This document shows positions 33,086 through 41,116 of a stretch of DNA of 41,121 nucleotides, one piece after another. The stretch is from Candidatus Avisuccinivibrio pullicola (GTDB lineage Bacteria; Pseudomonadota; Gammaproteobacteria; Enterobacterales; Succinivibrionaceae). Made by a program: the position numbers and the translations under genes. Location: positions 1 through 41,121 of the forward strand of contig DVOQ01000064.1 in assembly GCA_018713485.1 (NCBI GenBank), read 5' to 3'. Each line of letters opens with the position of its first letter. Positions within the stretch are counted from its first letter, which is position 1. Under the pieces are notes generated by a model, which searched no databases, was not told the DNA's origin, and saw only the letters and a list, made by a program, of their open reading frames with translations.

Positions 33086-33206
33086 TTAAATCCCCCTCGG
33101 GGGATGAAAAGGTTTTCTAAGCTTCACAACCGCAAAAAACGCATAGTCATAGACGGTGGTACGTCTTGTTCGTCCTTAAGGATCCCTTCGGGGATCCTTA
33201 ATTTTT
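33068..33206 (+). ncRNA. Candidate small RNA A (twin of sRNA B)
   Basis: The predicted transcript of about 139 nt starts six to seven bases after the -10 and ends in an intrinsic terminator. It contains a first hairpin at 33090-33105 (ATCCCC...GGGGAT), a pyrimidine/A-rich middle (AACCGCAAAAAACGC), and AGACGGTGGTACGTCTTG at 33151-33168, which folds as AGACG/CGTCT with loop GTGGTA. The identical 18-nt block occurs in sRNA B. No good coding frame with a ribosome site fits. Twin tandem sRNAs with the same control signals are known in other systems (e.g. PrrF1/F2, OmrA/B), but this sequence is not one I recognise. Confidence 0.7.
33176..33206 (+). terminator. Intrinsic terminator of sRNA A
   Basis: An 11-bp perfect stem TTAAGGATCCC / GGGATCCTTAA with a TTCG tetraloop, followed by TTTTT (33202-33206). 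Confidence 0.9.
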
Positions 33207-33256
33207 GCATCAGAGTGCGGTCAGGCGTTTTTTTCAAAAAAAATTATGCTTAAGGC

Positions 33257-33309
33257 TTGCTAAAAGCATTAAAGTTAGCTAAGATTAACTCAAGTTAGCA
33301 AGCGCTAAC
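33257..33309 (+). promoter_or_regulatory. sRNA-B promoter with tandem GTTAGC operators
   Basis: TTGCTA (33257-33262), a 17-bp spacer and TAAGAT (33280-33285). GTTAGCTAAGATTAAC (33274-33289) covers the -10 and the perfect palindrome GTTAGCAAGCGCTAAC (33294-33309) lies exactly 20 bp downstream. The offsets of -35, -10 and both operators are the same as at sRNA A. Confidence 0.8.
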
Positions 33310-33418
33310 AAGGTGTTTCCTTAAGCAGGGGCTCCGGCCCCGCCTTAAGTTTCTTGCATGTGCCAGACGGTGGTACGTCTTGCTCCTTCGGTTCCCGCCA
33401 AGCGGGAACCCTCTTTTT
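33292..33418 (+). ncRNA. Candidate small RNA B (twin of sRNA A)
   Basis: The predicted transcript is about 127 nt. It has a long hairpin at about 33320-33349 (CTTAAG, CA bulge, GGGGC-TCCG-GCCCC, then CTTAAG), then AGACGGTGGTACGTCTTG at 33365-33382, identical to sRNA A, and an intrinsic terminator. Outside the promoter, this block and the general layout, it differs from sRNA A, so the shared hairpin is the part under selection. Confidence 0.7.
33390..33418 (+). terminator. Intrinsic terminator of sRNA B
   Basis: A 9-bp perfect stem GGTTCCCGC / GCGGGAACC with loop CAA, followed by CTCTTTTT. Confidence 0.9.
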
Positions 33419-33725
33419 ACCGGTTTTTTCTCATTATATCTCAAACCCTTGCAAAACCTTTCCGTGAGACACACCCCTCACGGTTTTGCATGCCTGTTTT
33501 AAACCCTGAGCTGCCGTAAAGACGGCATTACGCCTAAGCACCGGTGCGACGTATTTTCAGAATGAGAAGTGAAAAAAGAGGGAGTTATGAGAGGTACTCC
33601 CCCGCCCCCAGGTGCATTAACTTGGACACGGTCTGCAGAAAGGGAATCTTGCAGGGCGAGGGAGTCAGTGACAAAGCCCCGTCTAACGTCTCAGGCAGCT
33701 TTGTCACCGGTAATCGTAAAAACGA
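33419..33725. other. Gene-free stretch with several inverted repeats before rpsT
   Basis: Three hairpins stand out: 33450-33490 (outer TGCAAAA/TTTTGCA, inner CCGTGAG/CTCACGG); 33580-33601 (GGGAGT/ACTCCC); 33668-33707 (GTGACAAAGC/GCTTTGTCAC, 10 bp, about 20-nt loop), the last near the 3' end of rpsT as read on the minus strand. Directly after the rpsT stop, TAATCGT/ACGATTA forms a short stem. None has a clear U tail. Short frames on the + strand here lack ribosome sites and look random. Confidence 0.5.
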
Positions 33726-34007
33726 TTAAGCCGCGGTGGTGCTTAAATTTAAAGCCTTGATGCGGGCGCTTAAGGCGCTCTTATGACGGGCAGCCTTGTT
33801 CTTGTGAATCAGACCCTTGCAGGCAGCGCGATCGAGAACCGGCTCGCACTCCTTGAAAGCGGCGCGGGCAGCCTCGAGATCCTTGGCGTCACAGGCCTTG
33901 ATCACCTTCTTAATGAGGGTACGCATCTTGGAACGGGCAGCGACATTACGCTGACGGGCCTTTTCAGAAGTGAGAACACGCTTCTTGGCAGACTTAATGT
34001 TGGGCAC
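33726..34007 (-). CDS. rpsT: 30S ribosomal protein S20
   Basis: S20 binds 16S rRNA early in small-subunit assembly. [38 protein letters not shown] and the closing [22 protein letters not shown] are diagnostic. Length 93 aa (87 in E. coli). The start is GTG, with AGGAG seven bases upstream; E. coli rpsT starts with UUG and is translationally autoregulated, so a weak start here may serve the same purpose. A perfect minus-strand TATAAT lies about 75 bp upstream. Confidence 0.96.
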   Translation of the reverse strand: MPNIKSAKKRVLTSEKARQRNVAARSKMRTLIKKVIKACDAKDLEAARAAFKECEPVLDRAACKGLIHKNKAARHKSALSARIKALNLSTTAA

Positions 34008-34081
34008 TTAGAGCTCCTGAAATAATTTAAGATTCCTATAACACATGTGCATGACGCTCACGCCGATGCACTGAACGCACT

Positions 34082-34110
34082 ATTATACACGCAAAGTTTA
34101 AAATTAAAAG
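34082..34110 (-). promoter_or_regulatory. Candidate rpsT promoter
   Basis: On the minus strand a perfect TATAAT (34087-34082) follows an AT-rich stretch (CTTTTAATTTTAAAC) with a -35 CTTTTA or TTTTAA at 16-17 bp. It gives a leader of about 70 nt. Confidence 0.6.
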
Positions 34111-34139
34111 GGCGTTAAAACAAAACCCGTGGCCTATGA

Positions 34140-34168
34140 TTACAGTTGGTCAGCCTTGATGTTATGAT
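34140..34168 (+). promoter_or_regulatory. Candidate promoter of the restriction-modification genes
   Basis: TTACAG (34140-34145), a 17-bp spacer and TATGAT (34163-34168), about 45 bp before the start codon. No controller-protein box or C gene is seen. Confidence 0.6.
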
Positions 34169-34218
34169 TTGTTTAGACTGGTTCACCGATCTCTAACTTT
34201 CACTCTGCAGGATCTCCT

Positions 34219-34875
34219 ATGTTACCTCTGCTGACTGTTGAGGCTCTCAAAAGGGAAGCCATTGTGTTCTGTGAGGCTGAGTCTCACTGTAAACATAACG
34301 ATTTGATGCGGATCTCGGACGGTAAATCCATCGGTACATACGTTGAGCAGCGTTTTAAAAATTATCTGACTGGGCGTTACCGGTGTACAGTAGGCAGCAG
34401 TTCGTCAGGCATTGATTTGCCGGATCCTGAGGTTAATACTGATATCAAAGTTACCTCATGTAACCTGCCGCAGTCCAGCTGCCCGTTTAAAAGCCCGCGG
34501 CAGAAGATCTTTGGCCTTGGATACAACTTGCTGGTTTTTGTCTATGAAAAAAATGATCTTCCTGACAGCTGCCAGCTGCTATTTAAGGCGTGTACTTTCA
34601 TCGATAAAAGCAGAACGGCTGATTACATTACGACTAAACACCTTCGGGAAATGCTCAGGGACGGAGCCAATAAAGAAGAGCTTATGGCTTACCTGGCCGA
34701 TCGCAGTTTGCCGGGGGACGAGATTGCCTATGCCTCTCTTGCAGATGAGATCTTACGCACTCCGCCACAACTGGGATATCTGGTTATCAGCAATGCTTTA
34801 CAGTGGCGTTTACATTATTCACGGGTGATTACACTTACGGAAACCGTAGAAGGGATTACGACGCATGCCTGGTAA
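34219..34875 (+). CDS. Type II restriction endonuclease
   Basis: A 218-aa protein with a PD-(D/E)XK pattern: YVEQRFKNYL with Glu43, GIDLPDPEVNTDIKVTS with Asp66 and Asp75-x-Lys77, then PQSSCPFKSPRQKIFGLGYNLLVFVYEKND, a block I associate with a family of restriction endonucleases paired with N6-adenine methyltransferases. AGGAT precedes the ATG. It overlaps the methyltransferase gene by 11 bases. Codon use is less GC-rich than the neighbours (more AAA, TTT, GAT), consistent with horizontal gain. The recognition site cannot be deduced. Confidence 0.82.
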   Translation: MLPLLTVEALKREAIVFCEAESHCKHNDLMRISDGKSIGTYVEQRFKNYLTGRYRCTVGSSSSGIDLPDPEVNTDIKVTSCNLPQSSCPFKSPRQKIFGLGYNLLVFVYEKNDLPDSCQLLFKACTFIDKSRTADYITTKHLREMLRDGANKEELMAYLADRSLPGDEIAYASLADEILRTPPQLGYLVISNALQWRLHYSRVITLTETVEGITTHAW

Positions 34876-36385
34876 GAAAGTATCAGGAGACTACCCCACT
34901 CCCGTTGCTTTCGCTTCAAGGGTTGTGGCTTATTTAGAGGAGGCGCATGCCATAAAGCCCGATACCGTACTGGAACCCTCGTGCGGTGAGGGCAATTTCC
35001 TTGTTGCAGCCTTAAGGCTAAATGCGGCCCGCTATATCGGAGTGGAGCTGAATCCCGTTTACTGTAAGAGGGCGAGACAGCGCTTCAGGGGGGATGAGCG
35101 GGTGGAAATCTTTCAAAAAGACTTTTTCTCCTATCCCTTAGCAGAGCTTTCTTCAGCGTCTTTGCTCATCATCGGCAATCCTCCGTGGGTGTTAAGCAGT
35201 ACCTTAGGGGCACTGGATGCGGTTAATCCCGTCTTACGGGATAATCCGCGTTCTCTGAAAGGCTTAGACGCCATCACGGGTGAGGGGGATTTTGATTTGG
35301 CTGAGGCTTTCTGCTTAAGGCTTATCCGTAACTTTAAACATAGCGTGACTACGCTCGCTCTGATTTTAAAAAGCTCGGTGGCGCGGCGGGTTGTGGAATA
35401 TCTGCATGCACAGCGTATAGGAGCCGCGGCGGAGGTGCTGCGTTTTGACGCATACGCGGTTTTTCATGTGCATACTGCCGCAGCCGTGCTCTGCCTGCGC
35501 CTTGATCCCGCGCTCCCGCCTCCGGAGAGTTGCTCTGTATATGCCTTTGATTCTGCAAAACCGGTTTTTCTTGAGAAACTGGTTTTTAGTGCCGCAGGAA
35601 ATCTCCATAAAGCAGGTACGGACATTTTCGGAGGCGTGTCGGAGTTGGTCTGGCGTCAGGGAGTAAAGCACGACTGCTCTAAGGTGATGGTTTTTAAAAA
35701 GCAGGGGGAAAGCCTGATTAATGGTCTGGGCGAGAAGGCTGACATAGAACCCTGCTGCATTTATCCTCTGCTTAAAGGCAGTGAAACCAGGGAGGCCATT
35801 CGGACCGATTTTGTAAACTATGTACTCCTGACACAGAGCTTTGTGGGAGAGAGCACGGACAGACTCGCCACTACCGTCCCCCGAAGTTACGCTTATCTGA
35901 AAGCACACGAGGCATTCTTTTTAAAACGTAAAAGTTCTGTCTATAAAAGCGCTCCGCCATTTGCCATCTTTGGTATCGGGCCCTATAGCTTCGCTCCCTA
36001 CAAAGTGATTATCAGCGGCTTCTACTATGAGCCGCGTTTCTCCCTGGCGTACAGCTCCGGGGCGCGTCCCGTGATCCCTGATGACACCTGCTACTTCCTT
36101 GGTTTTGATAATTTTGATGTGGCTTATGCGGTTATGCTATGTCTGAACAGCAGGCGCGTATGTGACTATCTTAAGTCACATACCTTTGAGGACGCCAAAC
36201 GGCCGTATACCAAAAAGCTGCTTATGCAGCTGTCCTTAAAAAAAATGGTGCAGAGCCTGTCCCTCGATGAATTACGTGCAAGCGAAGTACGGCTTAAGCT
36301 TGAAAAACGCATCAATGACAGCATGCTTGGGAACCTTTTGTCCTTTATGCAGCAGAGGGGGCGGCAGGAGGAGCCGGTGCCTTAG
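34865..36385 (+). CDS. N6-adenine DNA methyltransferase of a type II R-M system
   Basis: This enzyme methylates adenine to protect host DNA from the adjacent endonuclease. Order of motifs is gamma-class: motif X-like GDYPTPVAFASRVVAYL (residues 8-24), SAM-binding motif I VLEPSCGEGNFL (35-46), IGVELNP (58-64), and catalytic motif IV IIGNPPWVL (102-110). The remaining 390 residues include the probable target-recognition region and show no other known motif. Length is 506 aa. The start overlaps the endonuclease stop, so the two are translationally coupled, with the endonuclease first. The stop is close to the frd terminator on the opposite strand. Confidence 0.9.
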   Translation: MPGKKVSGDYPTPVAFASRVVAYLEEAHAIKPDTVLEPSCGEGNFLVAALRLNAARYIGVELNPVYCKRARQRFRGDERVEIFQKDFFSYPLAELSSASLLIIGNPPWVLSSTLGALDAVNPVLRDNPRSLKGLDAITGEGDFDLAEAFCLRLIRNFKHSVTTLALILKSSVARRVVEYLHAQRIGAAAEVLRFDAYAVFHVHTAAAVLCLRLDPALPPPESCSVYAFDSAKPVFLEKLVFSAAGNLHKAGTDIFGGVSELVWRQGVKHDCSKVMVFKKQGESLINGLGEKADIEPCCIYPLLKGSETREAIRTDFVNYVLLTQSFVGESTDRLATTVPRSYAYLKAHEAFFLKRKSSVYKSAPPFAIFGIGPYSFAPYKVIISGFYYEPRFSLAYSSGARPVIPDDTCYFLGFDNFDVAYAVMLCLNSRRVCDYLKSHTFEDAKRPYTKKLLMQLSLKKMVQSLSLDELRASEVRLKLEKRINDSMLGNLLSFMQQRGRQEEPVP

Positions 36386-36415
36386 GATTTCACCTGGCAG
36401 TGTCACAGAAAAAGA

Positions 36416-36435
36416 ACGGGGACCAAAGTCCCCGT
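36416..36435 (-). terminator. Terminator of frdABCD
   Basis: As read on the minus strand, ACGGGGAC-TTTG-GTCCCCGT is an 8-bp stem followed by TCTTTTTC. It separates the fumarate reductase operon from the convergent R-M genes and may act on both strands. Confidence 0.85.
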
Positions 36436-36456
36436 CTTCTCTTGCTTATCGCTTTA

Positions 36457-36828
36457 CTACCAGAGCTTGCAGTAAATGAGGAACTGTAAGGCCAGGCAGA
36501 TGAAGGTCATAGCGGCTGCCCCACCGTAAAGGGCAAACCAGAACAACTTGGACGGCGGAACCGTTAAGTCGTGGAGAGTGTGGAAAATACGGTGGAAAGC
36601 ATGCCAGGCAGTCAGGGAAATGACGCCCAGAATGCACAGGCTCACCAGCCAGTTACCCAGCATGCTCTTGACGTGCTCAAAGGAGAGCAGTCCGGTGGCG
36701 ACATCCGGCGAGCTGACACCGGCGGCCAGCAGGATCAGGATGACGGCGGGCAGAACGATACCGACAACCATGCCGCCGGCACCGAAGAGTAACCAGTAAA
36801 TAGGTTCATCAGAACGGGGTGAATGCAT
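36457..36828 (-). CDS. frdD: Fumarate reductase membrane anchor subunit FrdD
   Basis: FrdD and FrdC bind menaquinol and hold the FrdAB head on the inner membrane. I start at the ATG at 36828 (MHSPRSDEPIYWLLFGAGGMV), with AGGAG eight bases upstream. SDEPIYWxLFGAGGM matches the FrdD family start, and FHRIFHTLHDLT near residue 85 matches its quinone-site helix. Three TM segments are visible in 123 aa, near the E. coli length of 119. It starts 13 bp after frdC. Confidence 0.93.
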   Translation of the reverse strand: MHSPRSDEPIYWLLFGAGGMVVGIVLPAVILILLAAGVSSPDVATGLLSFEHVKSMLGNWLVSLCILGVISLTAWHAFHRIFHTLHDLTVPPSKLFWFALYGGAAAMTFICLALQFLIYCKLW

Positions 36829-36841
36829 AGCAAAACTCCTA

Positions 36842-37297
36842 TTACGGCAACGAGGCAATGGCAGCCACCAGCACCACAACAGTGGCACCGGCTAAGCAGC
36901 AGTAAAGGCCGATGATGGTGAAGGTCTCGGGAATAAGATCAGTGGTGTTCTTATTCATGAAGACGCGCACCGCCTTAGGCATCAGCTTGAACCAGGTGAC
37001 GGCGTGGAACAGGGCGGCACCGAGGCACACCAGGTTCAGCAGCATCACGATGGGATTGCCGATGAAGGAATTGACCCACCACATGTACGGGGCGGCCGAC
37101 TCCGCGGTGGCAACCTCAACGTTGAGATCGCACATGGCGAAGAGGAAGATGCCCAGCATCAGCTCAAAGGCCACGAAGAGGGCGCATAAGCTGGTGCCTT
37201 CACGGACTATGTACTTGGTGTAGAAGGGGTTCTTCAGCCACCAGGTAGTCTCAACCGGCGGATTGTACGGTTTGCGGAAAGATTTAGCTTCGCTCAT
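36842..37297 (-). CDS. frdC: Fumarate reductase membrane anchor subunit FrdC
   Basis: The N-terminal KPYNPPVETTWWLKNPFYTKYIVREGTSLCALFVAFELMLG is characteristic of FrdC, including the charged residues near the quinone site. Three TM segments follow. Length 151 aa is about 20 longer than E. coli FrdC, partly in the loop after the first TM (FLFAMCDLNVEVATAESAAPYMWW). AGGAGG precedes the ATG. It follows frdB by 8 bp. Confidence 0.93.
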   Translation of the reverse strand: MSEAKSFRKPYNPPVETTWWLKNPFYTKYIVREGTSLCALFVAFELMLGIFLFAMCDLNVEVATAESAAPYMWWVNSFIGNPIVMLLNLVCLGAALFHAVTWFKLMPKAVRVFMNKNTTDLIPETFTIIGLYCCLAGATVVVLVAAIASLP

Positions 37298-37305
37298 GCT
37301 ACCTC

Positions 37306-38049
37306 CTACTCAGGCTTAAACATGCGGATAACGTAGTCGGTGGCGCTCATCTTCTTGCCCAGCTGAATGGCAGAGGACGGATCCACGTGCTTGGGGCAGA
37401 TTTCGGAGCAGTAGCCCACGAAAGTGCAGCTCCACACGCCTTCCTCAGCATTGAGGTAGGGCATGCGCAGAGCCTTGCCGCCGTCACGGTTATCGATGTT
37501 GTAACGGTACAGGAGCGTCAGGGCCGCAGGTCCGATGAACTCCTTGTTGATCTTGTACTGCGGGCAGGCAGCGTAGCAGCAGCCGCAGTTGATGCACTGA
37601 GCGAACTGACGGTAGGCCTCCATCTGCTGCGGGGTCTGGCGATAGGCCTTGGTTAAGGGCATATTGCGATCCTTGGCCGCAGGAATGATGTAGGGCTTGA
37701 TGCGCTCAATCTTCTCGATGAGATCGGAGATGTCCACGACGAGGTCACGCTCAATGGGGAAGTTATCGAGCGGGGCGATCTTCATGTCCTTGCCTTCGTA
37801 GTCGCGCAGGAAGGTCTTGCAGGCGAGGTGCGGCACGCCGTTGACCATCATGCCGCAGGAGCCGCAGACGGCCATACGGCAGGACCAGCGGAAGGAAAGG
37901 CTGGGCTCGAAGTGATCCTTGATGTAGAACAGGGCCTCGAGGACAGAGGTCTCGTGGATGTACGGAACATCAAAGGTCTGCTCCCAGGGCTTGTCATCCT
38001 GCTCCGGACGGTAGCGGACTACCGTGATTTTCATGGTTTTCTGATCCAT
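37306..38049 (-). CDS. frdB: Fumarate reductase iron-sulfur subunit FrdB
   Basis: FrdB passes electrons from the quinol site to FrdA through three Fe-S clusters. The 2Fe-2S ligands are Cys57, Cys62, Cys65 and Cys77 ([12 protein letters not shown]...ACKTF). The 4Fe-4S ligands lie in [12 protein letters not shown] (152-163), and the 3Fe-4S ligands in [17 protein letters not shown] (208-224) plus the earlier Cys set. Length 247 aa equals the family norm. Its ATG shares one base with the frdA stop (TAATG). Confidence 0.97.
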   Translation of the reverse strand: MDQKTMKITVVRYRPEQDDKPWEQTFDVPYIHETSVLEALFYIKDHFEPSLSFRWSCRMAVCGSCGMMVNGVPHLACKTFLRDYEGKDMKIAPLDNFPIERDLVVDISDLIEKIERIKPYIIPAAKDRNMPLTKAYRQTPQQMEAYRQFAQCINCGCCYAACPQYKINKEFIGPAALTLLYRYNIDNRDGGKALRMPYLNAEEGVWSCTFVGYCSEICPKHVDPSSAIQLGKKMSATDYVIRMFKPE

Positions 38050-39872
38050 TATTTCTTAGCCTCCTTGGCCTTCTTGGCAACTTCCTTGGCGGCTTCTGCC
38101 TGCTCAGCCTCGGCACCGTAAACGCGCTTGGCGGGCTGGAAGGTGGTGATCTTGACGTCGCTTAAGGAAATATCGGGCAGGCCGGTTTCCTTGTTGTAGA
38201 TGGCCAGCGTGTGCTTTAAGAAGTTCTTGTCATCACGCTCCTTGTAAGCGCCGTTGGGGCCGTCTAAGCGCTGATGCGAACCACGGGACTCCTTACGGTT
38301 GATGGCGGAGTAAACCATGGTCTGGGCGCAGTCGAGGGTGTAACCTAACTCGATTAAGTTCATCCACTCGGTGTTGAAGACGCGGCCTCTGTCGGTGAGC
38401 GGAACCTTCTTGAGGCGCTCCTTGCACTTCTTGAGGACCTCGATGGTCTCCTTCATGGTGGGCTCTTCACGGTAAATACCGACGCCCTTCTCCATGGACT
38501 CGCCCATGTCGGTTCTGATCTGGTACTGAGACTCGTCACCCTTGACGTCGAATAAGGACAGGGCGCGCTTCTCGGCCTCGGCAGCCTGACGCTCAAGTTC
38601 CTTTGAGTCAAAGTCCTTGACCTCGTGGGCGCGCCTGGCAGCCTCGTCACCGGCAACCTTACCGAAGACGATGGTCTCCACGAGGGAGTTGGAGCCTAAG
38701 CGGTTGGCACCGTGGATACCCACGGAGGCGCACTCGCCGGCGGCGTATAAGCCGTCCATGCGGGTCTTGGTCTTGCCGTCGGTCTCGATACCGCCCATGG
38801 TGTAGTGCACCACAGGACGCACCGGCACCGGCTGCTTGACGGGATCGACGCCCGAGTAGGTCTGGGCTAACTCGCAGATGAGCGGGAGACGCTCGTGGAG
38901 GTACTTCTCACCTAAGTGAGTTAAGTCAAGGTGCACGGCCTCGCCTAAGGGGTACTTGATGGTACGGCCCTTGCGCGACTCCTGCCAGAAGGCCTGGGAG
39001 ACGCGGTCACGCGGACCTAACTCCATGTACTTGTTCTTGGGATGACCCACGGGGGTCTCCGGGCCTAAGCCGTAATCCTGGAGGTAACGGTAGCCGTCCT
39101 TGTTGTACAGCACGCCACCCTCACCACGGCAGCCTTCGGTCATCAGAATGCCGCAGCCTAAGAGGCCGGTGGGGTGATACTGCACGAACTCCATGTCGCG
39201 GATCGGCACGCCGTGGCGGTAGGCAAGGGCGATACCGTCTCCGGTCACGATGCCGCCGTCGGTGTTGAAGATGTAGGCACGGCCGGCACCGCCGGTGGCG
39301 ATCACCACGGCCTTGGCATTGATCTGGCGGAAGACGCCGTTCTGCAGGTCGTAGCAGACCACGCCGCGGCACACGCCATCCTCAACGAGGAGATCGAGAA
39401 CGAAGTGCTCGTCGAAACGGCGGATGGAGGGGAACTGAATAGAGGTCTGGAAAAGGGTGTGCAGCATGTGGAAGCCGGACTTATCAGCGGCGAACCAGGT
39501 GCGGGGCACCTTCATACCGCCGAAACGGCGCACGTTGACGTCGCCATCGGGCTTACGGCTCCACGGGCAGCCCCAGTGCTCTAACTGGAACAGCTCCTCA
39601 GTGGTGTGACGGACGAAATACTCGACCACGTCCTGCTCGCACAGCCAGTCACCGCCGGCCACGGTATCCTCAAAGTGCTTCTGATAAGAGTCATCGTCAC
39701 GGATGACGCCAGCGGCACCGCCCTCGGCGGCCACGGTATGGCTGCGCATCGGGTAGACTTTGGAAATGAGTGCAATGCGAAGCTTGGGATCGGCCTGTGC
39801 CACGGCGATAGCAGCACGGAGGCCGGTACCACCGGCACCGACGATTGCAACGTCAGTTTGAATTTTTTCCAC
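38049..39872 (-). CDS. frdA: Fumarate reductase flavoprotein subunit FrdA
   Basis: FrdA reduces fumarate to succinate, the terminal step of anaerobic fumarate respiration. [10 protein letters not shown] (12-21) binds FAD, His45 in [14 protein letters not shown] is the covalent FAD attachment, and active-site segments include [24 protein letters not shown] and [18 protein letters not shown]. Length is 607 aa (E. coli 602), with a Lys/Ala-rich tail. The start is GTG with AGGAG upstream. Upstream, a minus-strand TATATT at 39952-39947 with GATAAA 17 bp before it is a possible promoter. I did not find a clear FNR site. First gene of frdABCD. Confidence 0.97.
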   Translation of the reverse strand: MEKIQTDVAIVGAGGTGLRAAIAVAQADPKLRIALISKVYPMRSHTVAAEGGAAGVIRDDDSYQKHFEDTVAGGDWLCEQDVVEYFVRHTTEELFQLEHWGCPWSRKPDGDVNVRRFGGMKVPRTWFAADKSGFHMLHTLFQTSIQFPSIRRFDEHFVLDLLVEDGVCRGVVCYDLQNGVFRQINAKAVVIATGGAGRAYIFNTDGGIVTGDGIALAYRHGVPIRDMEFVQYHPTGLLGCGILMTEGCRGEGGVLYNKDGYRYLQDYGLGPETPVGHPKNKYMELGPRDRVSQAFWQESRKGRTIKYPLGEAVHLDLTHLGEKYLHERLPLICELAQTYSGVDPVKQPVPVRPVVHYTMGGIETDGKTKTRMDGLYAAGECASVGIHGANRLGSNSLVETIVFGKVAGDEAARRAHEVKDFDSKELERQAAEAEKRALSLFDVKGDESQYQIRTDMGESMEKGVGIYREEPTMKETIEVLKKCKERLKKVPLTDRGRVFNTEWMNLIELGYTLDCAQTMVYSAINRKESRGSHQRLDGPNGAYKERDDKNFLKHTLAIYNKETGLPDISLSDVKITTFQPAKRVYGAEAEQAEAAKEVAKKAKEAKK

Positions 39873-40113
39873 GTGAATCTCCTAAGCTTCAGAGCTGAAG
39901 CGACTTGCCTTTTCAGCCTCTGAACGATAAGCAAAAAACATGATCAAATATAGCAGAATTTTGAGAATTTTTATCGCCTGCGGCGCTTTAAATTTGCTCT
40001 TTGGCGCTTATTGTTAGGCGGATCACAGCCTTATGCGTCAAGGTTTTGCAGTGGGTTGCAAACGGCGCGGAACGGGGCGTGAAGAGCCCCGTCCCGATGA
40101 GGGAGAGGAGGCG

Positions 40114-40956
40114 TTAGACGATCATGGCCTGGCCCATTTTAACGGGGGTGCCCTCGGTAAAGGCTGGGGCTAACTGCCCCTCCTGCCAGCCCCAGAGGCA
40201 AATGACGGTGGAGCCGTATTTGAAGTGGCCGATTTCATCGCCGGGCTTATAGTGATAGGCTCCGGCCTCAAAAAGATCGGTAGTTGCCTTCGGGTGACGC
40301 CTGACCGTACCGCCCCAGACCGTGCCGATGGAACCTACGAGGCAGGCGCCGACCATGACCAGGGCGAAGGGGCCGTGCTCGGTCTCAAAGAAGCACACGA
40401 GGCGCTCATTTTTGGTATAGAGTCCTTCCATGTGATGGATATTGCGCATTCCCACGGGATAGTGACGGCCGGGAACGTGGACGGTCCTGACGAGGGTGCC
40501 GTCTACGGGCATGTGGATGCGGTGATAATTGCTGGGCGAGAGATAGATACAGGCGAAATGCCCGCCCTCAAAGGGAGCGCAGTCGCCGGCGTTACCGCCT
40601 AATAAGTCCCTTAAGGAGTAATCGAGCCCCTTGGCCTGGATAAGACGGCCGGCGCGGATCTCCTCGGCCTGACCCACCGTGCCGTCGGTCGGGGATACGG
40701 CGAGGCAGTCCGTGGAGATGGGACGGGCCCCTTCCTTCAGGGAACGGATAAAGAACTCGTTAAAGGTTTTGTAGGAGGAGAGATCGGGATTGGCGATCTC
40801 CTCCATGTTGATGTTGAAGGATTTGATGAAGCTTTTAATGAGTCTCTGCGTGAGCGCGCCTAGCGGACGGTCGGCTATCTGCCTTGAGAGCACTGTAAGC
40901 GTGGTCATGGGAGTGAGATTTTCGGTGAGCTTTAAGAGGGTTCCGGTAAGTGACAT
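40114..40956 (-). CDS. psd: Phosphatidylserine decarboxylase proenzyme
   Basis: Psd makes phosphatidylethanolamine from phosphatidylserine at the inner membrane. I start at the ATG at 40956 (MSLTGTLLKLTENLTP), with AGGA upstream; a longer frame needs a TTG at 41010. Family blocks seen: PDLSSYKTFNEFFIRSLKEGARPI, VSPTDGTVGQAEEI, YLSPSNYHRIHMPVDG (His of the self-cleavage/active site), FALVMVGACLVGSIGTVWGG. The pyruvoyl-forming Gly-Ser is in FKYGSTVICLWG, where many homologues have LGST. Length 280 aa, without the acidic C-terminal tail of E. coli Psd. Confidence 0.95.
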   Translation of the reverse strand: MSLTGTLLKLTENLTPMTTLTVLSRQIADRPLGALTQRLIKSFIKSFNINMEEIANPDLSSYKTFNEFFIRSLKEGARPISTDCLAVSPTDGTVGQAEEIRAGRLIQAKGLDYSLRDLLGGNAGDCAPFEGGHFACIYLSPSNYHRIHMPVDGTLVRTVHVPGRHYPVGMRNIHHMEGLYTKNERLVCFFETEHGPFALVMVGACLVGSIGTVWGGTVRRHPKATTDLFEAGAYHYKPGDEIGHFKYGSTVICLWGWQEGQLAPAFTEGTPVKMGQAMIV

Positions 40957-41110
40957 AAGGATGGTCCTGTGCAGATCTTTCCTTAATTGTAACCTGAGTT
41001 CCCGCGTCAATGTATAGCAACCCCGACTTCCTGCCTTAATTTCCCTGTTTTATAGCGGTTTTCCGTCATTTTTGTGTCCTGTGACAGGTGTTTTTCATGC
41101 CAATCTGTGC

Positions 41111-41116
41111 TATACT
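41111..41116 (+). promoter_or_regulatory. Possible -10 element at the window edge
   Basis: TATACT preceded by TGTGC (an extended -10-like TG) suggests a rightward promoter for a gene beyond the window. The -35 (T-rich, TTTTCA region) is weak and the gene is not visible. Confidence 0.35.

Noticed and set aside
33103-33252. A 49-codon frame inside sRNA A (MKRFSKLHNRKKRIVIDGG...)
   Set aside because: The only ribosome-like sequence is in a hairpin directly touching the ATG, the frame runs through the intrinsic terminator, and sRNA B lacks a matching start; only the RNA hairpin is shared.
33544-33729. 61-codon + strand frame before rpsT
   Set aside because: No ribosome site, Arg/Ser-rich random-looking translation, and overlaps inverted repeats of the rpsT 3' region.
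35366-35908. 180-codon frame antisense to the methyltransferase
   Set aside because: No ribosome site, no recognisable motif, and it lies wholly opposite a well-supported gene.
40957-41010. Longer Psd start at TTG 41010
   Set aside because: A rare start without a ribosome site; the ATG at 40956 has AGGA upstream and leaves the conserved domain whole.
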